A DNA stretch of 64,000 nt from Ceratorhiza oryzae-sativae (lineage: Eukaryota > Basidiomycota > Agaricomycetes > Cantharellales > Ceratobasidiaceae). Every line of letters starts with the position of its first letter. Within the stretch, counting starts at the first letter, position 1. The position numbers and the translations under genes are program-made. The notes under the pieces are model-generated. The model saw only the letters and a program-made list of their open reading frames with translations. It was not told where the DNA came from and ran no database searches. The DNA is taken from the NCBI GenBank assembly GCA_030998015.1, contig JARWMV010000023.1, forward strand, positions 124,001 through 188,000. The letters run 5' to 3'. Positions 44,480 to 56,306 of this stretch are shown piece by piece.

Positions 44480-45697
44480 TCCTTTCCAACCGAAGCCGGG
44501 CTTCCCAAACTCCCGCTCGAGACAATCGAGCACATTGCCCGTTTTCTCTTCGCCCTCGATCCTCCAAAAGATCCCAGCGATGCGACACTCTCGTCAAAAC
44601 TGCCCTGGGCGGCGGTCTGCGGGTTTATGAGCGCCTCCCCCACTCTGCACACCATCGGCTTTGTTCTCTGGGTCCAGCGACTCAAGATCATCCAACCCGA
44701 AGACTGGGATTGGGATCCTCGACTGCCCGGGTTGGTGCTGTGAGTGTGGAACATGCACTTGTTTGTCCAGTGTTGATCATGTTGCGACGGGACGACAAGA
44801 GAGCTCGATTGTCGAGATGGTGCCTTTTCGACTCATACCTCGAAAGATATTCTGGTGCGGTTCAAGTTTCTTCGTGCTGTTCGTATCGACTGCCACGCGG
44901 ACGTCGTTCGCCGCCAAGGTGACCAGTTTGCGTATCGCAATCTCTTCACATCCCTCCCTCGATCCCTGTTGCGTCTCGAGATTGCCAACGCTCACGGTCC
45001 GGACCTCAAGATTATTCAGACTGTCCGGTTCCACTGTCCGGGCCTGGTTGTATTGAGGCTTGGACGCTGCACAATGTTCAATCGTGTCCCGGCGTGCGAA
45101 TTCTGGAGCGCGTTTCCCTTGGACCATGATGCGTATATCGCTGCGATCGGGACCGACGACTTTGCGGTATGTGGTTTCGCCGTCATACCATCAGGGAACT
45201 ACTCGTGTACTAAAGAAATTATATTTGTTTGTTTCACCTGGTTGTAGCACTCGGTTGCTCAAGAACTCGTATCTCTTACTCGGCTCAAAACCTTGAGGAT
45301 AGCAGTCTACTTTATGCATTCTACTGCCGTCTTGGCGCACCGTGTGTATCACATGCGTGGATCGGCCGCGCCCGAGCCGGTCACCTGGCAACAAGCAATC
45401 TCGGATCTGCACAATATCCCAATCCCTCCGCCTCCCGAAAGGCCCGACCGGACGCCGTTAGTGGAGTTATATCACCAAGATGCGGAGCCTGTATTCGGCC
45501 CCGGCTCGTGCAAATTCTGTGACCAGTCGCTTGAGCCATCGAGAGCTGCCGAAGATAGGGCAAACGTGGTTATAAAGAGACTGCTGCCCAACTTGGATAC
45601 GGTTGAATGGATGGATTGGTTTTCTAACTCTCACCTCGGCGTTCACCAACACTCGATCAAAAACCTGGCCATACCGGAATCGACTGTACCGCCCTAG
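44480..45697 (+). CDS. F-box-family protein, paralogue B
   Basis: Exons: about 44480-44739, 44800-45166, 45248-45697. The F-box reads LPKLPLETIEHIARFLFAL, followed by WAAVCGFMSASPTLHTIGF, FTSLPRSLLRLEIANAHGPD, LRLGRCTMFNRVPACEFW, FPLDHDAYIA, VLAHRVYHMRG, a CxxC pair (CKFC) and MDWFSNSHLG. The first exon is open upstream of the F-box but I could not fix its start codon. It follows paralogue A in the same orientation with about 480 bp between them, as in a tandem duplication. GC content is visibly higher than in A. Confidence 0.78.
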
Positions 45698-46143
45698 CAA
45701 CGATCCGCTCTACTGTCGTTTTCCAATCCGGCTTTCGTTCAATCTTTCATCAATTCCTACTGCTTTCCTTCGACTACCAACACCATTCAACTGGTGACAA
45801 AATAGCGGCCTTCCTAGAGGTAGAGCTATTGGTTGCTAGCAGCGATGGCCTATACCCTTTCGACCTTCAACGGAATCTTTCAGCACCCAGGATAAAACCC
45901 ATAAAAACAAAAACCTAGCCCTCTGCTCGCAGACTATTTTATCCCTTTTTGTAATGGGACCACTCTCACTGTATTCCGAAAGAAAAGTACTCCACTCCCT
46001 ACTCTAAGTTCTATTTATCACTCCATAATTTATCAAAATCGATACCTCGCATTTATTTCGTTCTCTATTCACTTACTCATGTTCGTACCCTCGATTCATG
46101 CTCATAAAATGTATAGCCTGGAGAATTATACAAATTCCAGGTT
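45698..46143. other. Convergent 3' intergenic region
   Basis: A/T-rich, no gene seen. It lies tail-to-tail between F-box gene B (plus) and the F-box/ankyrin-like gene (minus), so it should hold both terminators. Confidence 0.45.
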
Positions 46144-47085
46144 CTACATATGTTGCAGGATGTGCATCGTAGCCATGTCTGGGACCACTCCTTTCTCGTG
46201 GATCAACCAATGAGCAAGGTCTGTGTGCTTGCCTTTGACAGCTGCACACAACACCTTGCTCGTGGGATGCACTCTATCCTCAACCCGCCGCCGTTTGCCT
46301 CCTTTAGCCCTTCTTGCCATGTCTTCCATCCTTTCAAGTTCCCCATCCGAGGGCTCAACCAAGATCTTCATCGTGTCGATATCCCCAAGCGTCGCAGCGA
46401 CCTGCAACGCAAGACAACCCGACGCTCCCGGATCCGCTCCAGCCCGGAGCAAAAACCGAAGCAGCGGATGCTGAACCGAACCTGAGCGCACACACATCGC
46501 CAGCGCAAACGCCGATTCACGTTCTGAAAACGCGAGGGTGTATCGGGAGCCGAGATGGGTGAGAAATGCCAATGGATCCGAACGGGCGAGTGGTGTGGCG
46601 GTGGTGCTGGTGGTGCTGGCGGTGCTGGTGCTAGCTAGGGGTCCGGGTTTACGTCGTTTGGGTTTCACGGCGTTTGGTAGGTTTCGGAAGAGCCATCGTC
46701 CGGGCGAGACATGGATTCGTTGGCGATCGGCGGAGGAGAGCGCGGTCAGAGGTGGAAAGATGCGCTCGAGTGTGTGTATCATGGGCATCGTGCACATCGG
46801 GTAGGACAAAGCGGCGTGCATGACAGATTGTGCGGTTGGCCGTGCGTGTGATTCACGGTGTCGGCGGAGGATATAGTCCGCACGGACGAATGGCGAGGCA
46901 TGTTTAAGAGTGTAAAAGATGTACTTGCTGACGAGTGGCAGTTGATGTGAGAAAGAGTAGACCAGGATGTCAAACAGAAGCTAATTCGGTGACAGAAATG
47001 TAAATTGTGTTTGAGGAGTAGACATGGAGATACATACCTCTGCAGGGAGATGGAGTAGGCCAGTTGGTCGGCAGTCCGGATGCAT
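46144..47085 (-). CDS. F-box protein with ankyrin-like repeats
   Basis: Two exons, 47085-47038 and 46980-46144, encode 294 residues. The F-box spans the intron: LPAE then LLFDILVYSFSHQLPLVSKY. The middle is low-complexity Ser/Thr/Ala, encoded by a GGT/GCT microsatellite at about 46596-46634. The C-terminal half has ankyrin-type helices: PLLRFLLRAGADPGASGCLA, LQVAATLGDIDTMKILVEP, LCAAVKGKHTDLAHWLI. It is distinct from the four F-box paralogues A-D, lacking their LRLGRC and FPLEHD motifs. The short second-exon intron (57 bp) has clean borders. Confidence 0.78.
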
Positions 47086-47393
47086 CGAGGTTGCCGAGAT
47101 TTTAATAGTACAGAATATATACAGCTCGAGTAGCAACTGCCTAGTACTAGCACATCATGACCAGTGAGCTTGGTGAAAGTCGATGGCAAACATAACCTGG
47201 GCGAGCCGACTGGAAAATTCGAGGCATTGGCAATAGAATATGACTAATCAAACAGTGGCACAAACGTATGGTATTCCAGGCAAATAAGAAAGCACAAAAA
47301 GAGCGATGGGCTGTAAAGCCACAAACACAAAGCGCATTCCAAAACAAACCTACATCCAGGGAGGAACAATTACACAAGGAGAGGAAGGCCACG

Positions 47394-48107
47394 CTATGAT
47401 GCGGCGGGAACGGATGCAGACGCAGCTGATAGGTTGAATCCAGAGGGCTCACGGGCAAGAGGTGCACCAGGGGCATTGCCGGATGACGACTCGTAGGAGG
47501 GGATAGCAGGCGCTGCCACTGCCGACGGGGTTTCGGCGTCCCTATAAACACAACGTCAGGGTACGCCACGTTCAGACCAGGAAACACATACCACTTGATG
47601 CTGAACCTAGTCACACGCGGCTTGTCAGATAGCTCCCTCTTCAGCCGAGAGTAATCGATTTCCGCCGGTGGGTTTTCGTTGAGCTCGTCAGAGTCGTATT
47701 CCGTATTTTGATAATACCCGACTCGAACAAACTCTTGATCCTTGTACAAGCCGGTCAGAATGACAGCAGCTACGCCCAAAACATCGTCTTTGGGTATGCT
47801 CGCAGGATTCGGCGGGTTGGCCTCAAAGTCAAAGACGTTGACTCCAGGGGGGACTGGGCCGACCATACAGTCGTCCAGTTCTTGATCCAACTCTTCCCGG
47901 TCTGGAGAGGCGACATAAATCACTCTCCATTCAAGATCTGGCCGACACGTGGGTTAGTTACAACCCATTATTTGAGTATAACGAACAAGAATACTCACCT
48001 TCTTTGAGTGGTGCTATACATTCAAACGTAACTTTGAAGAAGTACGGATCGCCAAACTTGGCAGGATTGTTGAGAAAAGTAACATTGCGAATCGTTACAA
48101 TCGACAT
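47394..48107 (-). CDS. ASF1: Histone chaperone ASF1
   Basis: ASF1 binds histones H3-H4 and hands them to chromatin assembly factors in the nucleus. Exons 48107-47999, 47937-47592 and 47541-47394 encode 200 residues. The globular core is fully conserved: [98 protein letters not shown]. The core is followed by a short Ala/Ser/Pro tail, shorter and less acidic than in yeast. It is divergent from mL54 with about 200 bp between start codons. Confidence 0.95.
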
Positions 48108-48306
48108 TAGAGCACCCGAGTTATAAGATCCTTGTGAGCGGCTGGTAAGAGGCTAGGGGGACAGACGGCTTGGGGGACAACGCTTAAACACTAGGTGAAA
48201 GGTTGCCGCGTCGTGGAGGTTGGATAACACAACAAGCGCCAAAGACGCGAACGATACTGCACGTGACTCGGGATACAATTTGGAAGTGATCCTTACCCAT
48301 CAGAGA
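48108..48306. promoter_or_regulatory. Bidirectional promoter, ASF1 and mL54
   Basis: A compact 199-bp interval separates the two divergent ATGs. cacgtgactc (about 48260) contains a CACGTG E-box core. No TATA box is evident, typical of housekeeping promoters. Confidence 0.5.
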
Positions 48307-48710
48307 ATGTCGAGCGCAGTACTCGTAAACACTGCCCGATCCCTGTGTGCTAGTCGATATCCAAGGCTTACGTGGAGATATGCATCTAGCTCTGCTGGTT
48401 CGCCATCCTCAGCACCTCCTACCGTAGGCACTAAAACCCCTAGTGAGATCCTACCGTTACCACCCTAACCAGGTAACTCATGTTATACTTTTCCACCACA
48501 GTATCATCATGTCCCGCAAGCACTGTGCTTACAGGCCTTAATTGGAGAAAGGGACAGCCACCTGTACTAGCACTTGAGGACTCAGAGTACCCGGAATGGC
48601 TCTGGACTCTACTCGATGAGAAAAAACCTGGTGACGGCACCTCGAAGCCAGAGATGCGAAAGAAAAACAGGGAAAGCATCAGGATGCAAAATTTTATGAA
48701 GAAGCAGTGA
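48307..48710 (+). CDS. MRPL37: Mitochondrial large-subunit ribosomal protein mL54
   Basis: Exons 48307-48442 and 48502-48710 encode 114 residues. The N-terminus (LVNTARSLCASRYPRLTWRY) is basic and aliphatic as for a mitochondrial presequence. The conserved part is LNWRKGQPPVLALEDSEYPE with WLWTLLD, and the basic end KPEMRKKNRESIRMQNFMKK. The donor at 48443 (gtgaga, with branch site ccctaacc) is chosen because the later gtaact donor would leave an in-frame TAA. The symbol follows yeast usage. Confidence 0.88.
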
Positions 48711-51150
48711 CCGTAGGTATGATGTCCCCTCTGGATCTAGAGCTCGAGATTAATCCTTGAGATGAGCAGACTCCATCGTTTATCTACACCAGGGCGGGGT
48801 TCGCGCACGGCAATTCACCCTTTGTCGACCATGTTGGATCGAGGGCTAGACTTATTTACCTCGGTCGTAGATATCGGCGTGTGTATAGCCATAGTACAGT
48901 TTAGCATGTGACTCAGAATGGTCCTCGTTGGTTTGTCTAGGCGAGTATCTCACCCACCATTCCGTCTGTGTACAACATATCTTCCACTCAACAGAAGCCG
49001 GGTATGTACCCACGCCAACTCCTCACCGATACACCTCTGTCCCGGCAGCGACTTCCACGGTTTCCCCGATCTTGACCGAAACCTGACCTAGAACCAACAT
49101 CATCTAACATCCCATTTGATACATTTGACCGTTCCCCTGTTGTGTTCGTGCCAAAATTCCGTGATCGTCAACGGTTTCGGAAGATTCCTTTCTTCGCGAA
49201 GACACCATGTGCAATACCAGCTGAGTGCAGGGACAAACGACCGATATGAAGCTGTCTAAACGCAAACGATAAAACGGCTCGTTTTAGTATGAGAGTTGTT
49301 GATTTCGAGGTGTGTCGCCTACGGTATTAGTATGCACCACTCGAGAACAATAAGTCATTCATGATGGTCGCGAGCTTTCCCGATATATGCTAGTCACGCT
49401 TTGTCCACTCTCCCGGTAGCGCAGCCAGCAACCTTTTGGTCCTGAAGTTACCCTCCTCATACTGCGCCGCACGCCACTCATCGTCCCTTTCATCTCAAGA
49501 ACATGCCCATGATAGCATATAAAGCTAGAGTAGCTAATATGCATCCTGAGTAAGGATCATGTTTGGGACTATTATGCTAAAGAACTTTGGAAGCCCAAGG
49601 TTCCGGCTTAGAAAAGGGAGGTTCGAGTATACTAGTTGGCAATGTTGCAACATGTTACTCCCGTAAATTACAACACGCTAGGCATGATGCCCTATATAAT
49701 ACAGGCGTTGAGCATTGATTAGTTGGTCGGCCGACTCCAGCCAGTTTCATATCCAAATTTTCTCGCATCTAGATTTTGCGTTCGGTACTTCTCAACAAGT
49801 TGGACTAGGATATGCCAGCGGTCACAGCACGAAATGAGCCTCGATTACTATGACCAATTGAACTCCAGTGAAACCTTCTATACAAATCGAAGATCGGCTC
49901 GTTCGCCTTCGTACGTTTACACTAGTATTAACTTCACGGATCTTCCGAGTAGCGCCATATGCATAGGAACTTCGAACATAAACTAGTGCCAACGGCGTTG
50001 CTCTGGCAAGGGATCCGCCCTTACGTCCCTTTCCAGTGCGCGCGAGAACCTACCGCCATCGCCATAAGCTGCCGTGCTTTTAGACCAGGCGTGCGCTTGT
50101 TATTTGGGTTAGAGGTAATTCATGACGGGGAGCCCAGGATACACCGTAAACATATCTTTCGACTTGGACTTTCGCTTCAAACACCTGACAGCAGAGCATC
50201 TGCAATTAGCCGGGCACGTGGTGCGCCAAGACCAGCCTCCCGATTTACCCTACATCAGTGGCTTTCAGTTCACTAGAAATGGAGACGAATTTAGCTCCAC
50301 CTAGATCCGTGAAAGCCGATTCAAGTACTTATAGGGCCCGAACCCGGGGACATGCGATCACCAGTCGCGGGCCGCGCTCGGTTTGTGTTCTTCCAAGGCG
50401 CATACACTCTTTTCCTTTTCAGTTGGGCACAAGTGCTCAAGAACGCGTCCCAGAGCCTTGGTAGAGGTATGGAGTAAAGTGATTTCATTGTGGATGTCGA
50501 GGTGCACATCCAGACCCATCACGAAGTAAACGCACTAACCATGATGAAGCTGGAAACGCTTGGTTCTTCCGTTCGGACCAGTTCATGGCAGATCGTTGCT
50601 GCAGCATCAAGTTTATCCAGGCAGATCTCTTATTATCGAACTGGCTACAGTACAGTCCTCCCTGCTCAAAGGAGGAACGCCCACTAACGATTGAACAGCA
50701 AAGCAGCTCGTGTCAAGCTTCTGGGTGAACCGGACCTGTTTCAATCCGGTTAGAGAACCGGTCATGTGCATGTTTCCTGACGTCCGAACCGGGGAACGGG
50801 AATCCAACCGCAGTCGCAACACAACTATGTGCGGTAGCGGTGGCCTGTTCGGCGGTCTTTAGGCTATGGAAAATGTATAGGATGTCCTTTCTGTGAGACT
50901 CGGTTGGTGGCCACACACACATTTCTGTCTGGTTTCGACAGATTGTGTTCGCAGTCAAAACGACTAAGTCAGGGTCTCTATAAGGAAGTTTGATTTTTGC
51001 AAAGGTACATGTGATCATAAGAGACCCTGTGGGCTTGTTGGTGTCCCCACATTCCACCTCAAGACTCGTCTATAAGGTCGACTCTTCTCCTCTATCTCTC
51101 GTCTGTCCACGACGTCCTGTCTTTTCTGCGACCCCTACTATTTCTCCATC
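48711..51150. other. Long intergenic stretch, no supported gene
   Basis: Several frames of 60-110 residues occur (for example 49723-49986, 49959-50276, 50122-50304), but none has a recognisable domain or linked exons. The last 150 bp, with pyrimidine-rich tracts, is the probable promoter of the gene at 51151. Confidence 0.4.
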
Positions 51151-53654
51151 ATGCTTGATTTTGCTGGTCGTCGATTAACCGTCCGACTCGGTCGGAGCAA
51201 CAAGTCCGGACTGGCGAGCGGAGAACTCGTCAGTAAACGAGCGAGCGTCGTCGGGCGTAAAACCAGTGCTCGTCGCGTCCCCGTTCGCAACTCAACTGCC
51301 CTTCGACGTGCTCCAAGCGGAGCGGCAGGAGGTCTTCATCGAGGAGCAAGCGTCCGTCGGACTCCATCTGGAGTTCGCCCAGGAGCTAACGTGCGGCGAG
51401 CTCCTAGCTCCACTCGACAAAACAGCAAACGGACGAGTGTTCATGTTGACGGGTATGTATCATTGCCCGCCGGTTGATTGCTCACCACTAATGTTCCAAC
51501 CCCACAAGTATTCCTCCTACCAGCTCTGCCCCAGCTCAAGACGTAGAAGACAGCGCGGCCACCATGCGGAATGCTTCTGATCTTGGCGCATCTTCTACCC
51601 AGCCGGCTACTGCTCCAGTACCCTCCAAATCCTTCTTCAGCAAGCTTACAAGCCGCTTCCGGGGTCGCTCGAAGAAGTCCCAGTCTGGTTCCGGCTCACT
51701 TACTTCACCTACGACGTTCTCTGCCGCCAACCTTTCTCCTGCGGGGGTCGCAGCTCGTTCTCCATCCTTGCGTTCCCCCTCGCCAGGGTCTCGTGTGACT
51801 TTTATCGACACAACCCAGGCGAATAAAGTTCCAGGTGCTCAGGGCGGAGTACAGCCAACAGCCGACTCGCAAGGAGCTGTGGCAACTCTGGACGAATCGC
51901 TGCAGAAGCCGGAGTTTGATGAGCCAGAGGAGATTGTCGACGAAATTGATGGAGCGGGGGACGAATGGGTTGATGCGGACGACGACATTCCCGATCCGGA
52001 GCCCCGCACTCGGAATATCATCAGCACAGATGCAGACATCGATTCCGCGCACGCGGCCAACGTGATTGCTCAGTCGGTGGTTCCTGAGCGCGCTTCCGCA
52101 GAGACTGGGGTTCCCCTTGTTCCTGCCCAGGCTTCCAGTCCCGAAAATCTTGCGAAGGACCAGCCGGAGGTCGTGCGACTTCAGGCGGACGTGTTGAGCG
52201 ATCTTGCTTACGAGTCCGTTGGGCTCGATGTGCGAGTTAGCCGATGGTTGGCAATCACTCCGCCTCTCATTGTTGGCGAGGGATCCAGTTTGGACGGAAG
52301 TGGTCGTCTGACCTCGGAGCACGGTTCCGATAGTGCCAAGACCAAAGTCGAGGCCAAGCGGCGACCACCTCATATTGTCGTCCCTGGCTCTTCCTCGACC
52401 CTAGCAAGTAGCAATCCATTACGAGTACCATTGCCTCCATCGCCGTCACCTTCGACCCTTCTGGAGACCAATCCGTTCGGTGCTGTATCACCAGAGCAAT
52501 TCGGCTTGAAAGCAGAAGCGTCCTCTCCTGAAGGACTAGTTCCCCCGTCTCCTTCCATCTTCCTGACCCCTGCCACCCACGGAGATGGATTTTCGGATGC
52601 CCCACGTCAAAGCGAGGAGCTCTTGGCTGTGGATTCCACCCAGGTCCCACTTCCTCCGTCGCCTAGCCCGTCGCACGTTTCTCTTCCGCAAAATGACGAT
52701 GTTTCCGCATGTGCCTCTCCGCAGGCGACTCGAGCAACTGTAACTCGAAACGGATCCGTCTCCACATCGGGTGGTCGAAGTCTCTCAACTGCACCCTCCA
52801 CTCGTGGCCCGACCACTCCCACCTCAGCTCGGATCCCTGGGCACCCGGCGTTCTCCCATTTCTCGTTCGGAGGCCCCCGTAGCCCTAGTCTGAAGATTGA
52901 AGACTGGGAGGACGGTGAAGAGGAGCGTCGAGGGAGGTCCTTGGAAGTTAGTGGGAGCAAGCGCCGTATGAGGAGCACCTCCCCAGGGTTAGATGCAGTA
53001 ATCGAAGGAGATGAAAGTCGGCGGAGCTCCAGGGCGTCGGTAGAGGACCTGCAGCGCAAGGCTAGCCCGGATGTAATACAGTCTTCAAGTACGCTCCCCA
53101 TAGTCGAGGAAGTAACGACGTTTGGCAGAAAGTCGGGCGATGGTACAGACACCAACCATGAGGATGAAGACGGATTCTTCGCGTTTGCCGAACAGCAGCT
53201 GGAGAGGCAGCGACGCGAGGTCGAGGCACGCCAGTCGGAAGCTCCTAAGCGAAGCAAGACCATTTCGTTCCTCAGCTTTGGTAAGCGCAAAAATGCGATG
53301 GGTGATTCGGCGGCGGTGGTGAGTGGCCTTTTTACTCCTTGTTTATTTTCGGCTCAGTCGCACCTCCTATGTTTAGCCTATGCCGCCACTCCCTCGCAGC
53401 ACGACGCCATCGGGGTTGCTCAGTCCTCTGCTGCCGACTCCGAAGCGATCATCGACATAGCAGCCCCTCCTGAATCTTCCACTCGTATCTCACGCCTAAT
53501 GCCAGGCCAACGCTCGTCCACATTGTTGACGCCGGTCGAGCCCCGAGTGGCGGTAAGCCCAACAATTTATAGCGTGGGGGAGATTCACGCGGAGACCGGC
53601 AAAATCGAGGACGAGGAGAGCAGGAGGCTGAGCGAGGCGGTGTTTATGTTCTGA
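51151..53654 (+). CDS. Long Ser/Pro-rich low-complexity protein, function unknown
   Basis: Exons 51151-51452, 51509-53318 and 53400-53654 give 788 residues (the second intron is 81 nt, so retention would add 27 residues in frame). The start is MLDFAGRRLTVRLGRSNKSG. Near residues 50-90 an RR(A/T)PSG-type motif recurs three times, a basophilic kinase-like pattern. A basic KLTSRFRGRSKKSQSG patch and an acidic stretch follow. Two PLPPSPSPS repeats and a related PPSPS occur at about residues 385-480. Further on are FSHFSFGGPRSPSLKIEDWED, a charged coiled segment (FAEQQLERQRREVEARQ) and SFLSFGKRKN. No enzyme domain is visible. It is probably an intrinsically disordered cytoplasmic or cell-cortex protein; that is inference. 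Confidence 0.8.
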
Positions 53655-54936
53655 GTGTTCTGAGTGTGAGCACTGCTCATGCCAACTTCGAAACCCGCTT
53701 GGGTCTATTATTTGAATGGTTTCGTGTCAGGTTGCAAACAGTTTAATGATTTTGCTGTCAACATACCCAGTTGTTTTCCGTGCTTATTCCTTGTCTGTAT
53801 TCCTTCCTTTTAACGCGTCCGTCCTTTCGTTATGCGCTCATGTGCACAAGCTATCACACTCTCTTGGGTTTCTTGTTGGTCAAACATTTGTACTTTTTCG
53901 GATGGAAAGTGGTTGTATCTGGAGAGGGGGACGAGAGTAATGAGACTACCGAACTAGGTCTTTATCTTGTATGAGTTCAACAAACCTAATGTTGGCTTCG
54001 ATTTATGGTGGCAAGGCGGACCGAGAGATAAGGAGATAAGGCCGAGCGAGCATGTGATTTACTCAGAATTCTTGTCCTTGAGTTGCATGAGTGAGGTTGT
54101 CGCGGTGGGGTGGCATTGAGTGCGCGTGTTGTTGGTGCGGTTTTCGACCCTCGTGGTCGTGGTCGTGCGATGTGGTGGTGGTGGGAAGAGCAAGGCGCTC
54201 GCGTGCTGCAACAAGTTGATTTTCGCTCACAGGCACAAGATTTGAATGGCACCGGTATTATCTGTTGACATGTTCAGATAAAACGAGCGCCAAGGACATT
54301 TCGTGGAGGCTGTGATCACCGAGAGCGCCGTAATGGGCGCTCCGGATCGGGACGGCCCCAGCCCCGAGTAAAATGGTGGATAGGCATTCGCTCGTTCTAA
54401 AGCGCATGCATCTAGGTGATTTTAACGCAGCTTACGCGGGGCCTCCTCGCGCATCATGTCACCAGAGGCTGCGTGCTCTTCAGAATATAGTCGGACTTGC
54501 TTAATCCGGCTGCACTCCGCATTCCGGGCCCATGCATTGCCCAGTGAGTTCTCAGATTGAGTTGTGTCCCCTGTTTGACCGAAAGGCGATCGGTGATTCA
54601 TGGGGAATCTCGATCTTGGTCAACTCAGATCAGTTTCGTCTGGGTATACATACTCAATCATTGATTTCATATATACAATGCGAGAATAAATAATATGATA
54701 AATGACAGGGATGCGGCTACTATATACATGCGAAGTTACTATAAATGACAATCGTACACTAGGTCCGAAAGATTACGAATCAACCTAATAACTTGTCCGA
54801 CGAGGTGCGCAGCATAGTCGCTATCAAAACAGAAGAAGGCGTTGTTCGCACATAGAGTCACGAACATACCCCGCTACAATATTTAATAACTTAAATACCT
54901 CGCAATGTCCGGTAGGTAAGATTTGCGCGCTGGCGA
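53655..54936. other. Intergenic, no gene seen
   Basis: It holds the 3' ends of the Ser/Pro-rich gene (plus) and F-box gene C (minus). A minus-strand frame (53986-54252) is His/Arg/Ser-rich and looks compositional. Confidence 0.4.
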
Positions 54937-56306
54937 TCAAAACTCGTAGGAGCTCAAACCCAAGTGTCCAGGTGAGAACCAGCTCATCCAATGAATATTC
55001 CGCAGAGTTTTCACGCCTTCTCTAAGAGATGTGTTCGCAAGAGCTTCAGCGGCTCGGTTTGCGGCTGAGAACTCAGAAACGCAGTTCACGTTGACACCGT
55101 TGATTGAGAGACATTAAATTCAGCATCTCGTTGGTAAAGCAGGTCTGTCAAGGTACTAGCCGCCGCAGGTTCTACTTGAGGATTATCTGGCGGCGTGTCG
55201 GGTGGCAGCTGGGCGAGAGGTATGGCGAGTTGCCAATCCATGATTGGTGGTGCAGCAAGCCCTCTTTTGTGATACAATCGATGCGCCAGCACGACGGAAG
55301 AAGGAATGAGATATACACCCATATAAAGTACTTTGAGGTGTTTCAAAGGTGACAGCTCTTGACTTAAGGATATCTAGAACTTGTGATTTAGCGCCTGGTT
55401 GGGATGCATGGGTCGAAGACGTACCGCATAGTCATCTATCCCACTATCTGATATGTACGAATTATGCTCGAGTGGAAATGCTCGCCAAAAATCACAAGGT
55501 GAGCTTCTGTTGAACATTGTGCAGCGACCGAGTCTGAGCTCTTCCAACTCTGGGCAGTAGTTCTTCACTACCGAGATTACATTGGCATCTGGGCTGTGGG
55601 CATGAAGAATTTCCAACCGGACAATCGAGCGAGGTAGCTCTGAGAACGCCCTACGATACGCAAATCTGTCTTGATTGCGTTTAACATCCTCGTGAGAGTT
55701 GATGGACAGCGCATATAGCTTTGTAAAACGAGCTAAAATACGCTTGTCAGGGTAGTTTACCAGGACACCCTCGGAACACTTGATCTCTCTGGACAGCGTT
55801 TAACTACCCATCGCGTTTGTCTTGCTCCCGTTAACGCACCTAACCCATTCTGAGTAGTGGATAGCGGTGTCCCAATCATTCGATCGGTTTATTTTTAGAA
55901 CCCGGAACCACCGCGGCATACCCATGCTATGAAAGGCCATGGAGACCGACAAAAATCCGGCTACATCAGTCCAGTTAGGCTTACCGCTACAAACAGAGGA
56001 AAAGTTGCTATCAGACGATATCGCTGCTGGTAGTTGTAGTTCGAAAAGAAAGTCGGCAACTAGTTCAAGCAGTTCAGCAGGAAGTCGGGCCCGTGGCGGC
56101 GCCAACACAGCATTTCCGGAGCTGATGAAATCATCTGGAAACTGTGGTGGATAGGATGGCGACCGCCTGAAGACCCTCTGCCCAATCTCGAGTACTAGAT
56201 ATATCGCAGTCTGCAGGTGATGGTGTAAACCGAGTAAGGAGGAATATAAATACTGCAAGATAGAGCAGACTATCGACACCACAGCTTCGAAGTAAAAAAT
56301 CATCAT
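54937..56306 (-). pseudogene. F-box-family protein, paralogue C, frameshifted near the 3' end
   Basis: Exons 56306-55840, 55788-55425, 55373 onward. An N-terminal hydrophobic segment (EAVVSIVCSILQYLYSSLLG) precedes the F-box RLPAELLELVADFLFEL. The family core follows: VAGFLSVSMAFHSMGMPRWF, FSELPRSIVRLEILHAHSPD, LRLGRCTMFNRSSPCDFW, FPLEHNSYIS and VVLAHRLYHKRG. The frame reaches TGA at about 55088, but the family's C-terminal region continues in another frame (NCVSEFSAANRAAEALANTS, WMSWFSPGHLG) to a stop at 54939-54937. It is therefore a recent frameshift or sequence error. The family CxxC pair is reduced here. Confidence 0.75.

Noticed and set aside
48443..48480. In-frame TAA that would truncate mL54
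   Set aside because: The upstream donor at 48443 (gtgaga) with branch site ccctaacc removes it and keeps phase.
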